Below, one piece after another: positions 33,192 through 42,291 of a DNA stretch of 64,000 nucleotides (within the stretch, counting starts at the first letter, position 1; every line of letters begins with the position of its first letter). The stretch lies in contig NZ_CP096884.1 of NCBI RefSeq assembly GCF_023273855.1, positions 2,046,001-2,110,000 on the forward strand, given 5' to 3'. Origin of the DNA: Seonamhaeicola sp. ML3 (lineage in GTDB: Bacteria > Bacteroidota > Bacteroidia > Flavobacteriales > Flavobacteriaceae). Under the pieces are notes generated by a model that ran no database searches, was not told the origin of the DNA, and saw nothing but the letters and a program-made list of their open reading frames with translations. Both the position numbers and the translations under genes were made by a program.

Positions 33192-34523
33192 TTATAATAA
33201 GCCTCTTGCTTTTATCTCTAAATACTTATTTATCGTATCTATAGTTAAATTCTCTGGGGTAGTAAGTATAGAGTAGATACCATATTTTTTCAGCTCGTTG
33301 ACTATCAGGCGTTTTTCGAAAGCAAATTTTTCAGCGATAACCTTATCGTAGGCTTGTTGAACGGTTTCGGCTTTATTCCTTATGAGACTATTTAGTTCGG
33401 TATTCTTAAAAAATATAACAACAAGAAGATGGCTTTTAGCAATACCTTTAAGATAGGGTAGTTGCCTGTGCAGTCCATCTAATGTTTCAAAATTGGTGTA
33501 AAGTAGTATTAAACTTCGGTGCGTAATATTTCGTTTAATATCTGCGTATAATCTTCCGTAGTCACTTTCAAAAAAATCGGTATTAACGTTATAAAGGGCT
33601 TCAAGAATTAAGTTCATTTGTGAAGTACGCCGTTCGGCAACTACACGATTTTCAACTTTTTTAGAGAAAGAAAAAATGCCAGCTTTATCCTGTTTTTTCA
33701 GTGCTACATTAGAGATTACCAAAGACGCATTAATCGCATAATCTAGAAGAGATAGTTCATTAAAAGGCATTTTCATGACACGACCTTTATCGATTACCGA
33801 ATAAATTGGCTGGGATTTTTCATCTTGATATTGATTGACCATTAATTGGTTTTTCTTGGCCGTTGCTTTCCAGTTTATGGTTCTTAAATCATCACCTTGT
33901 ACATATTCTTTAATTTGTTCAAATTCCATGGTATGTCCCAACCTACGCACCTTTTTAATACCATATTGGTTCAGATTATTGCTAATGGCCAATAAGTTGT
34001 ATTTACGTAACTGGATAAAGCTGGGATAGGTTGGCACCATATCACCTTCATTAAAACTGAATCGCCTTGCGACGAGTCCAAACACTGAGGTTGCGTAAAT
34101 GTTGAGTTTGCCGAAATGGTATTCGCCTCTTTCGGTTGGTCTTAATTCGTATTCCAGTTCATTAACGCTACTAGGTGCTAACTTTCTGTATATTTTAAAG
34201 TTTCTAACTTGAAATTGTTCTGGGATTTCATCAATAATTCTAATAAAAACTGGAAACGTGTAATAGTTCTCTATGCTTAAATGAATAGGGTTTTGGTCAC
34301 CATTTGAGAGTTTTTCGGGTAATGTTCTAACACCTTTAATACCTCTTTTCGCTCTAAAAAGAATTAAAGCGTCTAAAGCTGTAAGTACCACTAAAACCAA
34401 AAGTAAAAGTTTAACTGTGTTAAACCAAACTGGAAAAATAAAACTGATTACAAACAAAATCATGATGCCAATGCAGGCATAGAAAAATCGGTTTTGTATG
34501 TAAAAGGGTTTTAGGCGTTTCAC
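33192..34523 (-). CDS. DUF58 domain protein of the MoxR operon (443 aa)
   Basis: A membrane-anchored protein with two hydrophobic helices near the N-terminus (about residues 12-30 and 33-50), a beta-rich middle part, and the DUF58 core motif DLRTINWKATAKKNQLMVNQ (about residues 212-231), which leads into a vWA-like domain (DYAINASLVISNVALKKQDKAGIFSF region). DUF58 proteins work with MoxR AAA+ ATPases in the assembly or activation of metal-dependent or envelope complexes. The start is GTG at 34523 (MKRLKPFYIQ). It is the last gene of the minus-strand operon that begins with SpoIIM. Confidence 0.9.
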   Translation of the reverse strand: MKRLKPFYIQNRFFYACIGIMILFVISFIFPVWFNTVKLLLLVLVVLTALDALILFRAKRGIKGVRTLPEKLSNGDQNPIHLSIENYYTFPVFIRIIDEIPEQFQVRNFKIYRKLAPSSVNELEYELRPTERGEYHFGKLNIYATSVFGLVARRFSFNEGDMVPTYPSFIQLRKYNLLAISNNLNQYGIKKVRRLGHTMEFEQIKEYVQGDDLRTINWKATAKKNQLMVNQYQDEKSQPIYSVIDKGRVMKMPFNELSLLDYAINASLVISNVALKKQDKAGIFSFSKKVENRVVAERRTSQMNLILEALYNVNTDFFESDYGRLYADIKRNITHRSLILLYTNFETLDGLHRQLPYLKGIAKSHLLVVIFFKNTELNSLIRNKAETVQQAYDKVIAEKFAFEKRLIVNELKKYGIYSILTTPENLTIDTINKYLEIKARGLL

Positions 34524-34555
34524 TAATATTAGTTAAAAAGTTAAAAGTTAAAAAT

Positions 34556-35089
34556 TTATTTCCATTTCCAGTTTAGTTTGTTTTCTATTGGAATAGCAAG
34601 TTTGACAAATTCTTCCTTAAAATGATTTATATTTTTAATACCTCTTTTGGGAATAATAATAGAGGCATTTGTTGTAATATTTAAAAAGAAAGTCTCTTTG
34701 ATTTCCGTCAAGGATTTTATTTCGCTAATTTTTGTTTTTGTTTCTCCTGTAAAATCTTCGGTTATAATTAAGTCTGAGGTTACTTCTAATTTTATGGGTT
34801 TAAAAAAACTGTTCTTATAGTTGTTATTTACAGATTTTATATAATGCTTTCTATACCTATATTTTGTATAGATAGGGTATAGAATAAACCAAATTATAGA
34901 CAAGACTAGAAATATAATACTGAGGGTGGTTTTCCCCTTTGAATATTCCAAAAATGCGAAGACTAGGTAAATAGAAGGAATTAAAAATCTCATAATGAGT
35001 CTTCTCTTTTTTATACTTTCTGAATTGGAAGCAACAAATAGGTGATATTGAATAAAGTCGTCTTCATCTAGTGTATATTCTAACTTCAT
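34556..35089 (-). CDS. YcxB-like membrane protein (177 aa)
   Basis: A small membrane protein with two helices (about residues 33-46 and 53-71) between an N-terminal cytoplasmic segment beginning MKLEYTLDEDDFIQYHLF and a C-terminal beta-rich domain with ITEDFTGETKTKISEI and IIIPKRGI. This order matches the YcxB-like family. It sits between the MoxR gene (6-base gap) and the DUF58 gene (32-base gap), which are otherwise normally adjacent, so it looks like an addition to the operon. Function unknown. Confidence 0.75.
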   Translation of the reverse strand: MKLEYTLDEDDFIQYHLFVASNSESIKKRRLIMRFLIPSIYLVFAFLEYSKGKTTLSIIFLVLSIIWFILYPIYTKYRYRKHYIKSVNNNYKNSFFKPIKLEVTSDLIITEDFTGETKTKISEIKSLTEIKETFFLNITTNASIIIPKRGIKNINHFKEEFVKLAIPIENKLNWKWK

Positions 35090-35095
35090 TTTGGC

Positions 35096-36169
35096 TTACC
35101 TAGGAATTTCAACAGCTTCAATAATCTGCTTAATAATTTGTTTTGTGGTAATACCCTCCATTTCACGTTCTGGAGTTACAATGACCCTGTGCTGTAATAC
35201 TGGAATAGCGGCTTGTTTAATGTCTTCTGGCGTAACGAAATCACGTCCTCCCATGGCAGCAAAAGCCTTACTCGCTTTAAGTATAGCGATAGATGCTCTT
35301 GGCGAAGCGCCTAGATATAAAAATGGGTTGCTTCTGGTATTTACTATAATATCGGCGATATATTTTACTAAATGGGATTCAATAATGACTTGATTAACCA
35401 AGCCTTGGAATTTTGCAATTTGATCTTTTGATAGGTGAGCGGTAACCTTATCGGTCTTAGTGCCACCCTGTAATGCTTGTTCTCTGTTAATTATTTCTAT
35501 TTCTTCCTCAGCATTTGGATAGTCGATATCAATTTTGAACAAAAATCGGTCTAATTGAGCTTCAGGAAGTCTATATGTTCCCTCTTGTTCTACCGGGTTT
35601 TGTGTGGCTAATACTATGAAAGGTAGGTCCATAATATATTTATGACCATCTATAGTAATTTGACGTTCTTCCATTACTTCGAACAGAGCGGCTTGTGTTT
35701 TTGCTGGTGCTCTATTAATTTCATCAATAAGAATCATGTTAGAAAATATAGGGCCCTGTTTAAACTCAAATTCTGAAGATTTTACATTAAAAACAGAAGT
35801 ACCCAAGATATCACTAGGCATTAAATCTGGTGTAAACTGAATTCTACTAAAGCCTATATCTAGTGATTTAGCCAAAAGCTTTGCCGATATGGTTTTTGCA
35901 ACCCCAGGAACACCTTCAATTAGGGAATGCCCGTTGGCTAGAATGGAAGCAATCAATAAATCAATCATACCTTTTTGCCCAACAATCACCTTTCCTATTT
36001 CGGTTTTAATAAGCGCTATGCCGTCTTGCAGTTCGGTTAAGTCGATACGTGTTTTAAAATTTAAATTGTCACCAATTTCTGTATTTGCACCAGCAAGTGT
36101 GTCTTCAAATTCTTGTTGTTCGTTTTGAGGCTTTAAAGCGTCATCTTGTGGGTTCTCTAAATGCTCCAT
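35096..36169 (-). CDS. MoxR-family AAA+ ATPase (357 aa)
   Basis: A cytoplasmic AAA+ ATPase of the MoxR class. Walker A is GVPGVAKT at about residue 89, Walker B is MILIDEINRAP at about 145-155, and further signatures are FTPDLMPSDILG and ATQNPVEQEGTY (sensor 1). Sensor 2 is at LYLGASPRASI. The N-terminal 40 residues are an acidic, Gln-rich extension. MoxR ATPases act as chaperones for vWA or DUF58 partner proteins. The operon context (DUF4350, DUF4129, SpoIIM, DUF58) is the standard flavobacterial arrangement. Confidence 0.95.
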   Translation of the reverse strand: MEHLENPQDDALKPQNEQQEFEDTLAGANTEIGDNLNFKTRIDLTELQDGIALIKTEIGKVIVGQKGMIDLLIASILANGHSLIEGVPGVAKTISAKLLAKSLDIGFSRIQFTPDLMPSDILGTSVFNVKSSEFEFKQGPIFSNMILIDEINRAPAKTQAALFEVMEERQITIDGHKYIMDLPFIVLATQNPVEQEGTYRLPEAQLDRFLFKIDIDYPNAEEEIEIINREQALQGGTKTDKVTAHLSKDQIAKFQGLVNQVIIESHLVKYIADIIVNTRSNPFLYLGASPRASIAILKASKAFAAMGGRDFVTPEDIKQAAIPVLQHRVIVTPEREMEGITTKQIIKQIIEAVEIPR

Positions 36170-36172
36170 AAT

Positions 36173-37369
36173 TTATTTGGTATAAAAATCTTCAATTAAT
36201 CTGTTAAGCTCAAGCAAGTCTGTTTCGGTACAGTTACTTTTAGCCTTTAAATTTAAAATAAGCGTAATTAATGCTTTAATATCGTTTTTGTCTTTATTGG
36301 ATTTTAGACTTAAGTTTTTTATGAATTTGTCATCCAATAATTCAGTGTTTATATAGTATGTACGTCTTAAATGTTCTAAAAAGTACGTTATTTTTTTCTC
36401 AATAATAGTATTGTGGTCTTTAGTCTCATAGTAAAGATTACCTATGGTCTTGGTAAAGGCAATTGTTGAGTTTTCTAGTGGTTTAATAACTTTAACAATT
36501 CGTTGTCGTCTTTTAGAATTAAAAATCATGAAAAGAATTAAACTTACTAACGCCAGCCACCATGCGTTTCTTAAGGCCGGTTTGCTCAAAATAAACCTTA
36601 AAGGGGAGTTGCTCAAATTCGTATTGGTCTTATTTCGAGAATCAAAATGAATAACATCATCCTGTAAATAAGACATAACAGCAGCAGCATACTTTTTATT
36701 GTTGTTTTTTAGAAGATGATAGTTTGTGAAAGCTACGGGTTGTAGGTGCAGATAAATATTGCCCTGACCATGTTCTATCTTTACGAAGTTTACCTTGTTA
36801 ACAGCGTCGAATTTTTGATATCCCAAAACAGTTGTCGACAAGGAATCGAGTTTAGAAAAATAATTGTTACTAAGTCCTTTTTCTACCTTAATAGAGTCTT
36901 CTTTGAATAAGGGGTTTGCCAAACTAAATTCGGCACTTCCAATAAAATCATATGCATATTCAATTTTAGCAGAAAGGCTGTCTAAAATCATTTTTGGTGG
37001 ATAATTGGAAGCAATGAATACATCGTTACCATGTGATGCAAAGTCCAATAGTTCTTGAGCAGAAATATCATCTGTTTCAGAAAACCCTTTAATAAGCATA
37101 TAAGTTCCGCTTGTGTTGTATAGGCTGTCTTCCCAATTATATAAATCATCAAAATACTCATAAGGTGTGGTCTTAATAGACTTTACGTCGCTATTGGGAA
37201 ATAGGTTTTTTAGTTGGTCATGAAAAATAAATGTGCCATAGGGTTTTTTATGTAACTCGTTGTAGGTTTTAGACCAGTCTATAGGTTTTGGTTTAGAGAA
37301 ATCTATGGCAATTACAATAGCAAAAAGTAATACCAGAAGCCCTAAATATATTTTTAGTGTTTTATTCAT
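36173..37369 (-). CDS. DUF4350 membrane protein (398 aa)
   Basis: A protein with an N-terminal anchor helix (residues about 7-24, IYLGLLVLLFAIVIAIDF), a large extracytoplasmic domain of about 240 residues, a second helix at about 268-284 (AWWLALVSLILFMIF), and a cytoplasmic helical tail. The extracytoplasmic part has the DUF4350 pattern (SYRPKPYGTFIF-like opening, here NELHKKPYGTFIF, and DVFIASNYP). It lies between the MoxR gene and the DUF4129 gene with a 4-base overlap to the latter, so it is translationally coupled. Its job in the MoxR system is unknown. Confidence 0.88.
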   Translation of the reverse strand: MNKTLKIYLGLLVLLFAIVIAIDFSKPKPIDWSKTYNELHKKPYGTFIFHDQLKNLFPNSDVKSIKTTPYEYFDDLYNWEDSLYNTSGTYMLIKGFSETDDISAQELLDFASHGNDVFIASNYPPKMILDSLSAKIEYAYDFIGSAEFSLANPLFKEDSIKVEKGLSNNYFSKLDSLSTTVLGYQKFDAVNKVNFVKIEHGQGNIYLHLQPVAFTNYHLLKNNNKKYAAAVMSYLQDDVIHFDSRNKTNTNLSNSPLRFILSKPALRNAWWLALVSLILFMIFNSKRRQRIVKVIKPLENSTIAFTKTIGNLYYETKDHNTIIEKKITYFLEHLRRTYYINTELLDDKFIKNLSLKSNKDKNDIKALITLILNLKAKSNCTETDLLELNRLIEDFYTK

Positions 37370-38121
37370 GCTTCTACTGTTTTTAATAGTTTAGTAAAAG
37401 CATGTTTTGCTTTGTTAAATTCGTTTGGGTTTACATCGAACTCACCATACCAGATATAGTTGTACAGGTAAGAAGTGTATGCAAACTCTTTTTTTAAGTT
37501 ATCTTGAGTTATTTCATTTTGGTAGTCGCTGTTGGTTTTTTCAACATCATATTCTATAATCTCGGCTTGCGTTAAAAGTTTTAAAAGCCATAGGTAGTAA
37601 TATCTTATGGCTAAGCGGAAGTTGTTTTCGCTTTCGGCTTTTTTGATTAGTTTTTTAAAATCAACAGCATGAATATTAGTCTCAATATCGGTAACAGGAA
37701 TGATATTCTTATCGGAAGATTTCCCAAAAACCCAAGCCCCTTCCTTGTTGATAACGGCCTTAAAGATGAAGAATATAACTAATAGAAAAATTATAACACC
37801 AGCTATTTTTAAAGCCATATCTGTAGCTTCTGAAGCTTGACCTTCATTTTGTAAATCGAATAAATCTTTGAAAAAGTCATTCAGCCATTGTTTAAAACGA
37901 CTCCACCACCCAGAGTTTTCAACGTTTCGTTCGTAGATAAATTCTTCTTCAATATAAATATCGTTTAAATCGCTGAAGTGCCTTGGTGATATTTTGGTTG
38001 ACCTATCAACCTTTAAGCTATCGTTATTAATTGCAAGATGTTCTTGGTTTTGTGCAAAACAAGTTACGCTAAGCCATAGAAAAACGATATGTAATAACAG
38101 TCTTTTACTCACCAGATCCAA
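37366..38121 (-). CDS. DUF4129 domain membrane protein (251 aa)
   Basis: An N-terminal signal or anchor (residues 7-24) is followed by a periplasmic stretch of about 70 residues with EEEFIYERNVENSGWWSR, a transmembrane helix at about 103-125 (MALKIAGVIIFLLVIFFIFK), and a C-terminal cytoplasmic domain of the DUF4129 type with NNFRLAIRYYYLWLLKLL. Such proteins pair with DUF4350 and DUF58 in MoxR operons. It overlaps the upstream gene by 17 bases and the downstream one by 4, as in a tightly coupled operon. Function is not established. Confidence 0.88.
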   Translation of the reverse strand: MDLVSKRLLLHIVFLWLSVTCFAQNQEHLAINNDSLKVDRSTKISPRHFSDLNDIYIEEEFIYERNVENSGWWSRFKQWLNDFFKDLFDLQNEGQASEATDMALKIAGVIIFLLVIFFIFKAVINKEGAWVFGKSSDKNIIPVTDIETNIHAVDFKKLIKKAESENNFRLAIRYYYLWLLKLLTQAEIIEYDVEKTNSDYQNEITQDNLKKEFAYTSYLYNYIWYGEFDVNPNEFNKAKHAFTKLLKTVEA

Positions 38122-39049
38122 TTAGGTCGATATCATCTTTGGTATTAATGTTTTCTTTGCCCTCCTTTAAACCGTAATAAACGATGCCCTGGTTTAACTG
38201 AACGATGTTTCCAAGGATGGCGCCCAAAATAAATGAGATGAAAAAAACAGACATCATAATGATGGTAAATGTTAAACCAATTTCATCATTAGAGGGTTGG
38301 TCGCCGTCGTAGGTTGAAGAAAATAAACTTGCCATACCAAAAAAATACGGTATGAGGCCAACAACGTTTTGTGCTATATAGCTCATTAAATAAAAAATAC
38401 CAACGCTACCAATAGCAGCCCAAAATTTGCTCGTTATTAGAGACCATGAATATCCAAAACACTCCCAGATTCCCTTTTCATCATTTAAATATTCCATAAG
38501 CGTCATGGTGTAAAACAGCATGAAGCCTCCAAATAGCAATGGAATAGCTAAGATTCCTATAATGGTAATCATTAAAATAAAAGAGCATATACCCAAAACA
38601 ATAATTAATGGGATAAAGAGAAGGATACTACAGATTACAAAAACTCCAATCTTACCAAGGTTGTTCTTATAAGTAGAAATAATATCTTTCGTATCAAATC
38701 CTTTTCCCGAATTTTCGTTGTACAACTTTAAATAAATGGGCATGTAAGCATACGATACTGTTCCAGCAATTAAAGCGACAATCACGAAGAAGAATAAAAG
38801 CACTATGAACAATCCGAAATTATCATTCATAAAATTATCTATGGCAGACATATCCTGATTCCTCAATGCGCTACCAAAAATAAAATCAGTATAGAATTTT
38901 GTGAAGAAGTAACCCATTGCAAGCAGCAATAGAAGGAAAATACCATTAATGATGAAGTAGTGCTTAAAAAAATGCTTCCCATTTTGTTTTAGGAAGGCAA
39001 AAGTATCCTGAAAAAAATCACCAAATCCTCTAGACCTATATAACTGCAT
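38105..39049 (-). CDS. Multi-pass membrane protein of the MoxR operon (314 aa)
   Basis: An integral membrane protein with about six long hydrophobic helices and a short polar C-terminus. The N-terminal RGFGDFFQDTFAFLKQNGKHF is a soluble opening segment typical of this flavobacterial family, which resembles the membrane domain of glycerophosphodiester phosphodiesterase-type proteins. No catalytic motif is seen. It overlaps the SpoIIM gene by 14 bases upstream and the DUF4129 gene by 17 bases downstream. Role inferred only from its constant place in the MoxR cluster. Confidence 0.82.
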   Translation of the reverse strand: MQLYRSRGFGDFFQDTFAFLKQNGKHFFKHYFIINGIFLLLLLAMGYFFTKFYTDFIFGSALRNQDMSAIDNFMNDNFGLFIVLLFFFVIVALIAGTVSYAYMPIYLKLYNENSGKGFDTKDIISTYKNNLGKIGVFVICSILLFIPLIIVLGICSFILMITIIGILAIPLLFGGFMLFYTMTLMEYLNDEKGIWECFGYSWSLITSKFWAAIGSVGIFYLMSYIAQNVVGLIPYFFGMASLFSSTYDGDQPSNDEIGLTFTIIMMSVFFISFILGAILGNIVQLNQGIVYYGLKEGKENINTKDDIDLIGSGE

Positions 39050-40013
39050 GTTTCTTTTTTAGTTTTTTATTTAGAATAAATGGGTAAATCAAGTAGTAGT
39101 AAGATATTATACTTAGTGTAGTTAATATAATGCCAACAGATAGCCAATTGGGCATAACGTTAGAAAACCTTGTAACATAACCTTCTAAAATACCTGCGGC
39201 AATGGTAAAAGGGAAGGTGCTAATTAATATTTTAACCCCATCTTTAACCCCTATTTTAAATGAGGTCATCCTTGAGTATGTCTTTGGGAATAATATACTT
39301 GCACCAAGAATTAACCCAGCGGCACCTTCTATGACTATGGCGAAAATTTCCATAGAACCATGAATCCAAATCCCTCTAACACTTTCCCAAAGAACCCCTT
39401 CTTGATAAAAGAAATATTGAAAAGATCCCAGCATAATACCATTGTAAAGCATAACAAGCCCTGTGCCTAAGCCGCCAAAAACGCCAAATATGAAGCACTT
39501 TATTCCAACATAAAGATTGTTTAAGGTAATTCCAAAGGCACTTCCCCAGTTACTTCCTTTTTTGTAAACAGCTACAGGGTCCCCTTTTTCAATATTCTCA
39601 AGGGTCATGTTTACATAATAGTCACCCAGAATTAATCTAACGAAAGAGTCATCAAAAGCTGCAGATAGTGCTCCTATGGCTACAAAACTGAAGAAAATAA
39701 TGAAAGAGTATAATACGTATCGTCTGTATTGGTAAACAATTAGTGGGACTTCATTCTTCCAAAAGTGAACGACCCTATTAGTATCCTCGCGTTTGGTTTT
39801 ATAGATTTTTTGAAACGCTTTAGCTGCTAGGTTATTAAGGTATATTATGGTTTTACTTTTGGGATAGTAAGTTTGAGCATAAGATAAGTCGTTTACCAAA
39901 TGAATGTAAAGTGAAGCAAGCTCGTCTGGGTTTTTTAGGGTTTTTCCAAAAATAGCTTTTTCAAAGTTGAGCCATTTTTCCTTGTTTTGCTTAATAAAGG
40001 CAACTTCTCTCAT
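39036..40013 (-). CDS. SpoIIM-family (stage II sporulation protein M-like) membrane protein
   Basis: A 325-residue membrane protein related to SpoIIM, but found in a non-sporulating lineage. It starts MREVAFIKQNKEKWLNFEK, a soluble helical segment, followed by five or six helices. NNLYVGIKCFIFGVFGGLGTG (about residues 166-186) and GSMEIFAIVIEGAAGLILGA (about 219-238) are the family hallmarks. It is the first gene of the minus-strand MoxR operon and is divergent from the RDD gene, with a 93-base region between them for both promoters. The function in flavobacteria is unknown. Confidence 0.93.
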   Translation of the reverse strand: MREVAFIKQNKEKWLNFEKAIFGKTLKNPDELASLYIHLVNDLSYAQTYYPKSKTIIYLNNLAAKAFQKIYKTKREDTNRVVHFWKNEVPLIVYQYRRYVLYSFIIFFSFVAIGALSAAFDDSFVRLILGDYYVNMTLENIEKGDPVAVYKKGSNWGSAFGITLNNLYVGIKCFIFGVFGGLGTGLVMLYNGIMLGSFQYFFYQEGVLWESVRGIWIHGSMEIFAIVIEGAAGLILGASILFPKTYSRMTSFKIGVKDGVKILISTFPFTIAAGILEGYVTRFSNVMPNWLSVGIILTTLSIISYYYLIYPFILNKKLKKKHAVI

Positions 40014-40106
40014 AGAGAATCAAATCTACATAAATTTTTAATAAAGTACTTTATATCTTACAATTATTTAGGATAGATTTGTAACTTCATAACCTCATAT
40101 TTTTTA

Positions 40107-40853
40107 ATGGTAGAATTACAGATAAATACCACTCAAAACGTAAACATTAATTTTACTGCAGCCAGTATAGGTGAACGTATTTTGGCATATTTGGTTGATT
40201 GGTTAATCAAAATAGCCTATATCATTGTAGTCTATCAAATTACCTTTAATCTTTTTAAGATAGATGATGCCATAAGAGATTTAGATACGTGGTCACAAAT
40301 AACAATTATTTTGGTTTTTTATCTACCGGTTATATTTTATTCTTTAATATTTGAAACCCTTTTAGATGGGCAGACTATTGGAAAGCGTATTCTAAGAATT
40401 CAAGTGGTTAAGATTGATGGCTATCAAGCCTCTTTGGCAGATTTTGTAGTGCGATGGTTTTTTAGAATTGTAGACATGAATATTATGAGTGGACTTGTTG
40501 CTATTGTAGCGATTGTTTTTAGTAACAGAAATCAGCGGTTGGGCGACATGACTGCAGGTACTTCGGTTATAGCTCTTAAAAATAAGGTGAATATTAGCCA
40601 TACCATATTGGAGGATTTAAAAGAGGATTACGTACCCACCTATCCCAATGTTATTAAATTATCCGATAATGATGCCAGAATTATAAAAGAAACATTCACT
40701 AAAGCTAAAGAAAAAAGAGACTATCCTACACTTATTAAACTAAGAAAAAAGCTGATAGAAGTTGTTGAAATAAAAGAGGTGAAACAAAAGACCGATATGG
40801 AGTTTATAGATGTTATTTTAAAAGATTATAACTACTATACTCAGAACATGTAG
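40107..40853 (+). CDS. RDD-family membrane protein (248 aa)
   Basis: An RDD-domain protein with three or four transmembrane helices: IGERILAYLVDWLIKIAYI carries the Arg and Asp of the first helix, and TLLDGQTIGKRILRIQVV (about residues 87-104) the GQTxGKR loop. The segment NQRLGDMTAGTSVI completes the RDD signature. The C-terminal 75 residues are cytoplasmic and charged. RDD proteins may move ions or small solutes; the role next to SpoIIM and MoxR genes is not known. It is divergent from spoIIM and convergent with the cyclophilin gene. Confidence 0.93.
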   Translation: MVELQINTTQNVNINFTAASIGERILAYLVDWLIKIAYIIVVYQITFNLFKIDDAIRDLDTWSQITIILVFYLPVIFYSLIFETLLDGQTIGKRILRIQVVKIDGYQASLADFVVRWFFRIVDMNIMSGLVAIVAIVFSNRNQRLGDMTAGTSVIALKNKVNISHTILEDLKEDYVPTYPNVIKLSDNDARIIKETFTKAKEKRDYPTLIKLRKKLIEVVEIKEVKQKTDMEFIDVILKDYNYYTQNM

Positions 40854-40889
40854 TTCGTTTAATAAGTTCGTGGTTCTAGATTTCTGTTT

Positions 40890-41594
40890 TTAATCAATAA
40901 TTTCAACCTTTCTTATATAAACGTTTCTCATTGGCCATTCACCATCGTCGGTTTCTACGTTGGAGATTTTATCAACGACTTCCATACCCTTTATTACTTT
41001 TCCAAAAATGGTGAAATCACCATCCAAATGATGAGCACCTTCTTTTTGTTGCACAATGAAAAACTCATAAGGTGAAGCCAGTTTATGTGGATTTTTTATT
41101 TCACTGCTAGGCATGGAAATAACGCCACGGTGATGTTTAAAACCTCTTTTGGTATCTGGAGGTAAAAGATATCTTCCTATGTGTGCTCGTTTTTTAGAAG
41201 TGTATTTATCGTCACCATTACCACCTTGAATTATGAAATTGGGCACAACCCTGTAAAACTGCGTACCATCAAAATACTTTTGTTTGGTTAGAAAAATAAA
41301 GTTGGAGCGATGAAAGCGGGTTTCTTCAAATAATAAGATATCTATGTTTCCAAAATCTGTGAAAATTCTAACCTTATTTTCTTTGTGTTCTTCGTTGTAT
41401 TTTAAAAAGAACTCCATGGCACTTTTGGAGTCTAGCTTCGGAAATTCTCTTTCGGGTTCTTCTGAAACCTCCTTTTTTTTTGTCTTTTTTTCGGTTTTTG
41501 CTTGAGTGGTTTCTACTGTGGTTTTCTTTTTAGTTTGTTTATCTTCACAGTTCAAAAAAATCACAAAGAGAGCAGTAAGTAATATGTAGCGCAT
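40890..41594 (-). CDS. Cyclophilin-type peptidyl-prolyl isomerase, lipoprotein (234 aa)
   Basis: A cyclophilin that speeds proline isomerisation during protein folding in the cell envelope. The lipoprotein signal ends at Cys16 (FVIFLNC). A Lys/Thr/Glu-rich linker of about 45 residues precedes the catalytic domain, where FDGTQFYRVVPNFIIQGGN-like sequence (KYFDGTQFYRVVPNFIIQGG) starts at about residue 105. HHRGVISMPSS and DGDFTIFGKVIKGMEVVDKI follow. Its start codon lies only 5 bases from that of the divergent Nudix gene, so each promoter must overlap the other coding region. Confidence 0.93.
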   Translation of the reverse strand: MRYILLTALFVIFLNCEDKQTKKKTTVETTQAKTEKKTKKKEVSEEPEREFPKLDSKSAMEFFLKYNEEHKENKVRIFTDFGNIDILLFEETRFHRSNFIFLTKQKYFDGTQFYRVVPNFIIQGGNGDDKYTSKKRAHIGRYLLPPDTKRGFKHHRGVISMPSSEIKNPHKLASPYEFFIVQQKEGAHHLDGDFTIFGKVIKGMEVVDKISNVETDDGEWPMRNVYIRKVEIID

Positions 41595-41599
41595 ACCGA

Positions 41600-42241
41600 A
41601 TGAATTTCAACGAGTTCTTACAATCAATTTCAAAAATAGAAAATATACCGCTTCCAGCCGAAGCATCACAGTTTAAAATGGTGCCACCGTTTCGGCAAGA
41701 GCTAGTAAAACGTCAAAGAGAAGCCATGAAAACGGCTAAAAGAGCTGGTGTTTTAGCTTTGTTTTATCCAGATACACAAAACTTAACTAAATTGGTTCTC
41801 ATTTTAAGGAAAACCTACAATGGTGTTCATTCTGCCCAAGTAGGGTTTCCGGGAGGAAAGCTGGAGCCTCAAGATAATTCTTTACTGGATGCGGCTGTTA
41901 GGGAAACCTATGAGGAGATAGGTGTTCCTGTTGACCAAATAGAGGTGGTCAAAAAACTTACGGAAGTATACATTCCGCCTAGCAATTTTAATGTGCAACC
42001 TTTTATCGGAATCACGAGGAATAGTCCTTTTTTCGTAAAAGAGGAAGCCGAGGTTGAAGCTATTATAGAAGTAGATTTGTTACATTTTTTAGATGAAGAT
42101 ATCGTGATTTCAAAAAAAGTAAAAACATCGTATAATGTTGAAGTAGAGGTGCCTGCGTTTAAATTAAATGAATATGTGGTTTGGGGCGCAACGGCTATGA
42201 TGCTTAGCGAAATTAAAGATATTTTTAAGCGACTTCTGTAA
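41600..42241 (+). CDS. Nudix hydrolase, CoA pyrophosphatase type (213 aa)
   Basis: A cytoplasmic Nudix hydrolase. The Nudix box runs from GGKLEPQD through AAVRETYEEIGV (about residues 87-113). The preceding TYNGVHSAQVGFPGGK segment is the CoA pyrophosphatase (NuCoA) signature; such enzymes split CoA or its derivatives into 3-prime,5-prime-ADP and phosphopantetheine. Length and order fit this subgroup. It is followed 50 bases later by the acyltransferase gene. Substrate assignment is by family and not certain. Confidence 0.9.
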   Translation: MNFNEFLQSISKIENIPLPAEASQFKMVPPFRQELVKRQREAMKTAKRAGVLALFYPDTQNLTKLVLILRKTYNGVHSAQVGFPGGKLEPQDNSLLDAAVRETYEEIGVPVDQIEVVKKLTEVYIPPSNFNVQPFIGITRNSPFFVKEEAEVEAIIEVDLLHFLDEDIVISKKVKTSYNVEVEVPAFKLNEYVVWGATAMMLSEIKDIFKRLL

Positions 42242-42291
42242 ATTGTATATTTATTACATTTGTAGCCCTAACTAACAACGTACAATATTTC

